Source: Streptomyces caelestis
Lineage (GTDB): Bacteria > Actinomycetota > Actinomycetes > Streptomycetales > Streptomycetaceae
NCBI RefSeq assembly: GCF_001279005.1
Contig: NZ_LGCN01000262.1
Location: forward strand, 1 to 8,449
Direction of reading: 5' to 3'
DNA length: 8,449 nucleotides
Under the pieces are notes generated by a model, which saw only the letters and a list, made by a program, of their open reading frames with translations, was not told the origin of the DNA and did not search any database. Of the stretch, positions 1-6,100 are shown in pieces (positions within the stretch are counted from its first letter, which is position 1; each line of letters starts with the position of its first letter). The translations under genes and the position numbers were made by a program.

Positions 1-1
1 G

Positions 2-136
2 CTGCGGCGCATGCTCCTGGCCGTGGGACAGGCACACACGCGGGGCGTCGCCGTCGACTTCTCGCCCGTCTTCGACGGCACCGGGGCGGTCCGGACCGAG
101 CTGCCCACCTACGCCTTCCAGCGCGAGCGGTTCTGG
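2..136 (+). other. C-terminal tail of an acyltransferase and post-AT linker (first module, truncated)
   Basis: Residues 1-45 end in [12 protein letters not shown], the hallmark post-AT linker motif that wraps back over the KS-AT region in modular PKSs. The segment before it, containing [11 protein letters not shown], matches the usual end of an AT domain. The catalytic GHSxG and the specificity motif lie upstream of the window, so the extender unit of this module cannot be predicted. Confidence 0.9.
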
Positions 137-3100
137 CTTTCCGGTACGCGGCCGACGGCCGACCGGTCCGGGGCGACGGGTGGCCGGTCCGACGCGGTGG
201 ACAGGCTGTGGGAGGAGCTCACGGCAGCAGAACCGGCGCGTCTGGCCGCGACGTTGAGCGTGACGCCACAGGCCCTGGACGAGGTGCTGCCCGCGCTGAC
301 GGCCTGGCGGGACGGCCGGACGCGGGAGCGGCGCGTCGACTCCTGGCGGCACCGCGTGGCCTGGCGACCGCTGGATGTGCCGCCCGCCGCAGCGCCGCCC
401 GGGCGTTGGCTCGCCGTGTGCCCCTCGCAGGAGGCCGAGGGGGCCGCCGCCGACGTCGTGAGCGGGCTCGCGGCGCTCGGTCTCGATCTCACCGTCGTCA
501 CCGCCGAAGGGCCCGGGCAGAGCCGTGCCGCGCTGGCCGCCGCGCTCACCGAGGCTGCCGGAGAGCGGCCCCTCGCCGGAGTCCTCTCCCTGCTGGCGGA
601 CGAACAGCACCCGCACCCCGAACACCCCTCACTGCCCGGCGCGCTCGCCCTCACCCTCGCTCTGGTCCAGGCGCTCGGTGACGCCGGGACCGACGCGCCG
701 CTGTGGTGCGTCACGCGCGGCACGGCCGTGATCGAAGCCGGGGAACGGCCGGGCGCTGCCGCGCACGCGGCCGTCGCGGGACTCGGCCGCTGTGCCGCGC
801 TGGAACACCCCGACCGCTGGGGCGGTTCGATCGACCTGCCGCAGAAGCCGGACGAGCGGACACTGCGGCGGCTGTGCGCCGTACTGGCGTCCGTGACCGA
901 CGAGGACCAGGTCGCGGTCAGGGCGACCGGGGTCCACGGACGGCGGCTGCTGCCCGCGCCGGCGCACGGCAAAACGCCGGTCCCGGACCGGGCGTTCGGC
1001 CACGGCACGGTCCTCGTCACCGGCGGCACCGGAGGCGTCGGCTCCCACGTGGCGCGGTGGCTGGCCGCGCACGGCGCGGACCATCTGCTGCTCGTCGGCC
1101 GCCGCGGACCGCGGGCGCCCGGTGCGGACGCACTGCGCGCGGAACTGGAGGAGTCGGGTACCTCCGTGACCGTGGCGGCGTGCGACGTCACCGACCCGCG
1201 GCAGGTGACGGAGCTGCTCGGCGCACTGCCACCGGACCGTCCGCTGACCGCCGTCGTGCACGCGGCGGGCGTTCTCGACGACGGAGTCCTCGACGCCCTC
1301 ACACCCGCACGGCTCTCCGTGTCGCTCCGGGCCAAGGTGACCGCCGCCGACGTGCTGCACCGGGCGACCGCGGACCTCGACCTGTCGGCGTTCGTCGTCT
1401 TCACCTCCCTCATGGGGGTCGTGGGCAACGCGGGACAGGCCAACTACGCGGCGGCCAACGCCGCGCTGGAGTCCTTCGTCGCCTCCCGGCGGGCCGACGG
1501 ACTGCCCGGTACAGCCCTCGCCTGGGGCGCCTGGGCCGCCGGTGAGGGGATGCTCGCCGACGGCGTCGCGGGCCGGCTGCGGGACCGCGGTCTGTCCTCC
1601 ATGGACCCCACGGTCGCCGTCACCGCCATCGGACGTGCCCTCACCCAGGACGACGCGCTGGTCGTCGTCGCCGACGCCGACTGGCGGCGGTTCGCCGGCA
1701 CCGCGGGACCCCGCGCCGCCACGCTGCTCTCCGAGCTGACCGGCCGGGACGACGACAGGGTCGAGAGCCGGCCCGATACGTCCGACGGGTCCAAGGCGTC
1801 CGCGGGGTCCGAGGGGGCGCTGCGCGGTCAGCTCGCCGCCGTGCCCGTCGCCGAACGGGCGCGGTTCGTCACCGACCTCGTGCGGACGCACGCGGCGGCG
1901 GTGCTGCGGCACACCACACCCGACGCCGTGCATCCCGAACGGGCCTTCACAGAGCTGGGGTTCGACTCGCTGACGGCGGTCGAGCTGCGCAACCGGCTGG
2001 CCGCCGCCACCGACGTACGACTGCCCGCCACCGTGCTCTTCGACCGGCCCACACCGGCCGTCCTCGCCGAGCACCTCCTGTGCGAACTCGGTACGGTCGG
2101 CGGACCGGGCATCGCGAGCGGGCCCGCCCCCGACGCCCGGACCGGGACATCCACCGCCTCCGACGACGAACCCATCGCCGTCGTCGGCATGGGCTGCCGG
2201 TTCCCCGGCGGCGTGACGCGCCCCGAAGAGCTGTGGCGGCTGCTCACCGAGGGCCGGGACGCGGTCACCGACTGGCCCTCGGACCGAGGCTGGGACACAG
2301 CCGGACTCTACGACCCGGACCCGGACCGGCCCGGCACCACCTACTGCACCCGGGGCGCGTTTGTCACGGACGCCGCCGGCTTCGACGCCGGGTTCTTCGG
2401 TATCTCGCCGCGTGAGGCGCTCGCCATGGACCCGCAGCAGCGTCTCCTGCTGGAAACCGCCTGGGAGGCCGCGGAGCACGCCGGGCAGGACCCGACCGCG
2501 CTGCGCGGGCGCCGGGTCGGCGTCTTCGTCGGCACCAACGGCCAGGACTACCCGGGCCTCGTCGGCGCTGACCCCGAGGTGTCCGAAGGGCACCTCCTCA
2601 CCGGCAACACCGCCAGTGTGATGTCCGGCCGGATCTCCTACGTCCTCGGTCTCCAAGGGCCCGCACTCACCGTGGACACGGCCTGCTCCTCGTCCCTGGT
2701 CGCCGTGCACCTCGCCACCCAGGCGTTGCGGCGCGGCGACTGCGAGCAGGCGTTCGCCGGCGGGGTCACGGTGATGAGCACGCCGCGCCTGTTCGTCGAG
2801 TTCAGCCGCCAACGCGGCCTGGCCCGTGACGGACGGTGCAAGGCGTTCGGGGCGGGCGCGGACGGCACCGCCTGGGGCGAGGGCGCCGGAGTCCTGCTCC
2901 TGGAGAGGCTGAGCGAGGCCCGTCGCCGCGGTCACCGGGTGCTGGCCGTGATCCGGGGCTCGGCCGTCAACCAGGACGGCGCGAGCAACGGTCTGACCGC
3001 CCCCAACGGGCCCGCCCAGCAGACCGTCGTCCGCGCCGCGCTCGCCGACGCCGGCCTGCGCCCCGACCAGGTCGACGCCGTGGAGGCGCACGGCACCGGC

Positions 3101-6100
3101 ACCGTGCTCGGGGACCCCATCGAGGCCCAGGCACTCCAGGCCGTGCACGCCGGGCGGCCCGCCGGCCGGCCGCTGTGGCTCGGCTCGGTCAAGTCCAACA
3201 TCGGGCACACCCAGGCCGCCGCCGGAGTCGCCGGGCTCATGAAGATGGTGCTCGCCCTCGGCGCCGGGGAACTGCCGGGCACGTTGCACGCCGATGAACC
3301 GAACCCGCACATCGACTGGTCCGCCGGTGCCGTACGGCTGCTCACCGGGCCGACGCCCTGGCCCCGGACGGACGAGCCGCGGCGGGCCGGAGTCTCCTCG
3401 TTCGGCATCAGCGGCACCAACGCCCACATCGTCGTGGAACAGGCACCGTCCGCCGAGACACCGGCGGCGGACGACGCACCCGGTACGGGGATCACCGTGC
3501 CGCTGCTGCTGTCCGCCCGCACCCCGGACGCCTTACGTGCACAGGCCGCACGGCTGCGTACGCATCTCACAGCGATGTATCCCGGTCCCGGAGCGACGTC
3601 CCTTGGCGAACACTCCGGCCGCTTCGCGGACGTCTCCCATGCCCTCGCCACCCGGCGTGCCGCGCTCGACCACCGCGCCGCCGTTCTCGGCCACGACCCC
3701 GGCGCGCTCCTCGCCGCTCTGGAAGCCCTGGCCGACGGGGCCTCCTCGGGACGGCTCGTCACCGGACACGCGGGCGCACCCGGCCGGACGGCTTTCCTCT
3801 TCCCCGGTCAGGGCAGCCAGCGGCCGGGCGCCGGCGCCGGTCTCTACCGCACCGAACCGGCTTTCGCCGACGCCCTCGACGACGTCCTCACCCACCTGGC
3901 ACCGCACCTCTCCCCGGACCTCGCGGTGCCCCTGCGCGACATCATGTTCGCCGCTCCCGGCACCGGGCATGCCGCGCTCCTGGACCGCACCGGCTGCACT
4001 CAGCCCGCGCTGTTCGCCCTCCAGGTGGCGCTGTTCCGGCTGATGGAGCACTGGGGCGTACGGCCCGACGCACTGCTCGGGCACTCCATCGGCGAGCTCG
4101 CCGCCGCACACGTGGCCGGGGTGCTCGGTCTGTCGGACGCCTGCGCCCTGGTCGCCGCCCGTGGCCGCCTCATGGACGCGCTGCCCGGCGGCGGCGCCAT
4201 GGTGGCCGTGGAGGCCGACGAGGAGGAGGTACGGACACTGCTCGCGGACGCCGGCGCCGACGCGGACGGTGTGTCGGTCGCCGCCGTCAACGGGCCGTGC
4301 TCCACCGTGCTGTCCGGCGACCGTACGCCCGTCCTGCGGCTCGCCGGGGTCTTCCGGGCGCGGGGCCGCCGCACCAAGGAACTCGCCGTCAGCCACGCCT
4401 TCCACTCGGTACGCATGGAGGCGATGCTCGACGCATTCCGTTCCGTGGCACACCGCGTGACGTACGCGCCGCCGCGCATCCCCGTCATCTCCAACCTCAC
4501 CGGCGAGCGCGCCCCCGCCGACCAGCTGTGCGACCCCGAGTACTGGGTGCGGCAGGTCCGCGGCACCGTCCGCTTCCTCGACGGCGCCCGCACCCTGCTC
4601 GCGGAGTCCACCACCAGCTGTCTCGAACTCGGCCCGGCCGGCGTCCTGTCCGGACTCATCGAGGAGTGCCGCACCCCCGAGGACGACTGCCGCGCCGTAC
4701 CGCTGCTGCGCGAGGGACGCACCGAGGCCGAGTCGCTGGCCGCGGCCCTCGCCGCCCTGCACGTACGGGGCGTGCCGGTCGACTGGAGCGTGGGCACCCC
4801 GGCCCACACGCCACCGCTCGACCTGCCCACCTATCCGTTCCAGCACCGCAGGTACTGGCCCGCGCCACGCCCGGCCGTCACCGCCTCCCCCGCCGACCCG
4901 GCGGACGCCTGGACCCACCGCGTCACCTGGCGCGCCCTGCCCGACCCGGCCCCCGCCCGGCTGTCCGGCAGCTGGCTGCTCGTCGTGCCCGAGGCGGCCG
5001 TCGGGGCGCCGCTCGCCGAGGCGTGCGGGGCCGCGCTCACCGGGCACGGCGCCGACGTGTCCGTCCTCGCCGTCCCCGACGGCACCGACCGGTCCGGCCT
5101 CGCCGCCCGCGTACCGTCCGGCATGACCGGCGTACTGTCGCTGCTCGCCCCTGTCACCGGTCCCGGAACCACCCTCCAACTCGTCCAGGCCCTCGGCGAC
5201 GCGGGCGCCGACGCTCCGCTGTGGTGCGTCACCACCGGTGCCGTCGCCGTGGACGACAGCGGCCCGGACCGGCCCGAACAGGCCCAGGTGTGGGGCCTCG
5301 GCAGGGTCGCCGCGCTGGAACACCCGCGGCGCTGGGGCGGTCTCGTGGACCTGCCCGAACAACTCGACGACACCGCCATGCGACGCCTGTGCGCCCTGCT
5401 GGCCGGGGCCGTGCGCGCACCCGACGACGGCGGCGCCGACCGCTGCGCCGAGGACCAGGTGGCGGTCCGCGCGGACGGCCTGTACGGCCGCCGCCTGGTC
5501 AGGGAGCCTGCCGCCGGCGGTGATGGCCGCACGGCTGAGGGCGGCGCGCGCGCGTGGACGGTACGCGGCACCGTCCTCGTCACCGGCGGCACCGGCGGCC
5601 TCGGCGCCCAGGTGGCCCGCCGCCTGGCCCGGGGCGGCGCCGACCACCTCGTCCTGACCAGCCGCCGAGGTGCGCGGGCGCCCGGTGCCGCCGAACTCGT
5701 CCGGGAGCTGACCGCGGCGGGCACCCGTACCACCGTCGCGGCCTGCGACGTCGCCGACCGGCCGGCGCTCGCCGACCTCCTCGCCCGGCTCGCGGCCGAC
5801 GGTGACACCGTACGGGCCGTCTTCCACGCGGCCGGTGTCACCTCCGCCACCCGTATCGAGGACTGCACGCCCGCGCTGCTCACCGAGGAGACCGCGGCCA
5901 AGGTGCGCGGAACCGTCCACCTCGACGCGCTGCTCGGCGACGGCCTGGAGGCCTTCGTGCTCTTCTCGTCGGTCTCCGCCGTCTGGGGCAGCGCGGGACA
6001 GGCCACCTACGCCGCCGCCAACGCCTTCCTCGACGCCGCCGCCGCGCGGCGGCGCGCACAGGGACGCGCCGCGACCTGCGTGGCCTGGGGGCCGTGGGCC

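Larger units (their letters stand above)
335..3442 (+). repeat. Module-scale imperfect repeat, copy 1 (KR-ACP-KS)
   Basis: The KR-ACP-KS block here is repeated in the same order at 4904-7984. Offsets between equivalent residues are 4,563 bases (KR Tyr), 4,560 (ACP Ser) and 4,539 (KS Cys). Identical short runs occur at conserved motifs, but synonymous positions differ widely, so the copies are old module repeats, not a recent duplication. Confidence 0.85.

Noticed and set aside
11..13. ATG near the left edge as a possible start of the PKS protein
   Set aside because: Conserved AT-tail sequence continues upstream to the first codon, and a PKS subunit would not begin inside a post-AT region. 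No ribosome binding site precedes it.
2090..2167. Possible protein boundary or docking domains between ACP-A and KS-B
   Set aside because: The reading frame continues through 26 linker residues with no stop, start or coiled-coil docking pattern. The ACP-B to KS-C junction (6650-6706) is likewise continuous.
629..3427. Long minus-strand open frame (932 codons)
   Set aside because: It is in register with the PKS codons. The translation is Gly/Arg/Val-rich with no recognisable domain, while the plus frame carries complete KR, ACP and KS motifs across the same bases.
4721..4903. Possible dehydratase between AT-B and KR-B
   Set aside because: Only about 60 residues are available and no HxxxGxxxxP motif is present. 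The stretch is the post-AT linker alone.
4297..5523. Plus-strand open frame of 408 codons in another phase
   Set aside because: The translation is an Arg/Pro/Gly-rich string typical of off-frame reading of high-GC DNA. It overlaps AT-B and KR-B, which are fully explained in the frame of base 2.
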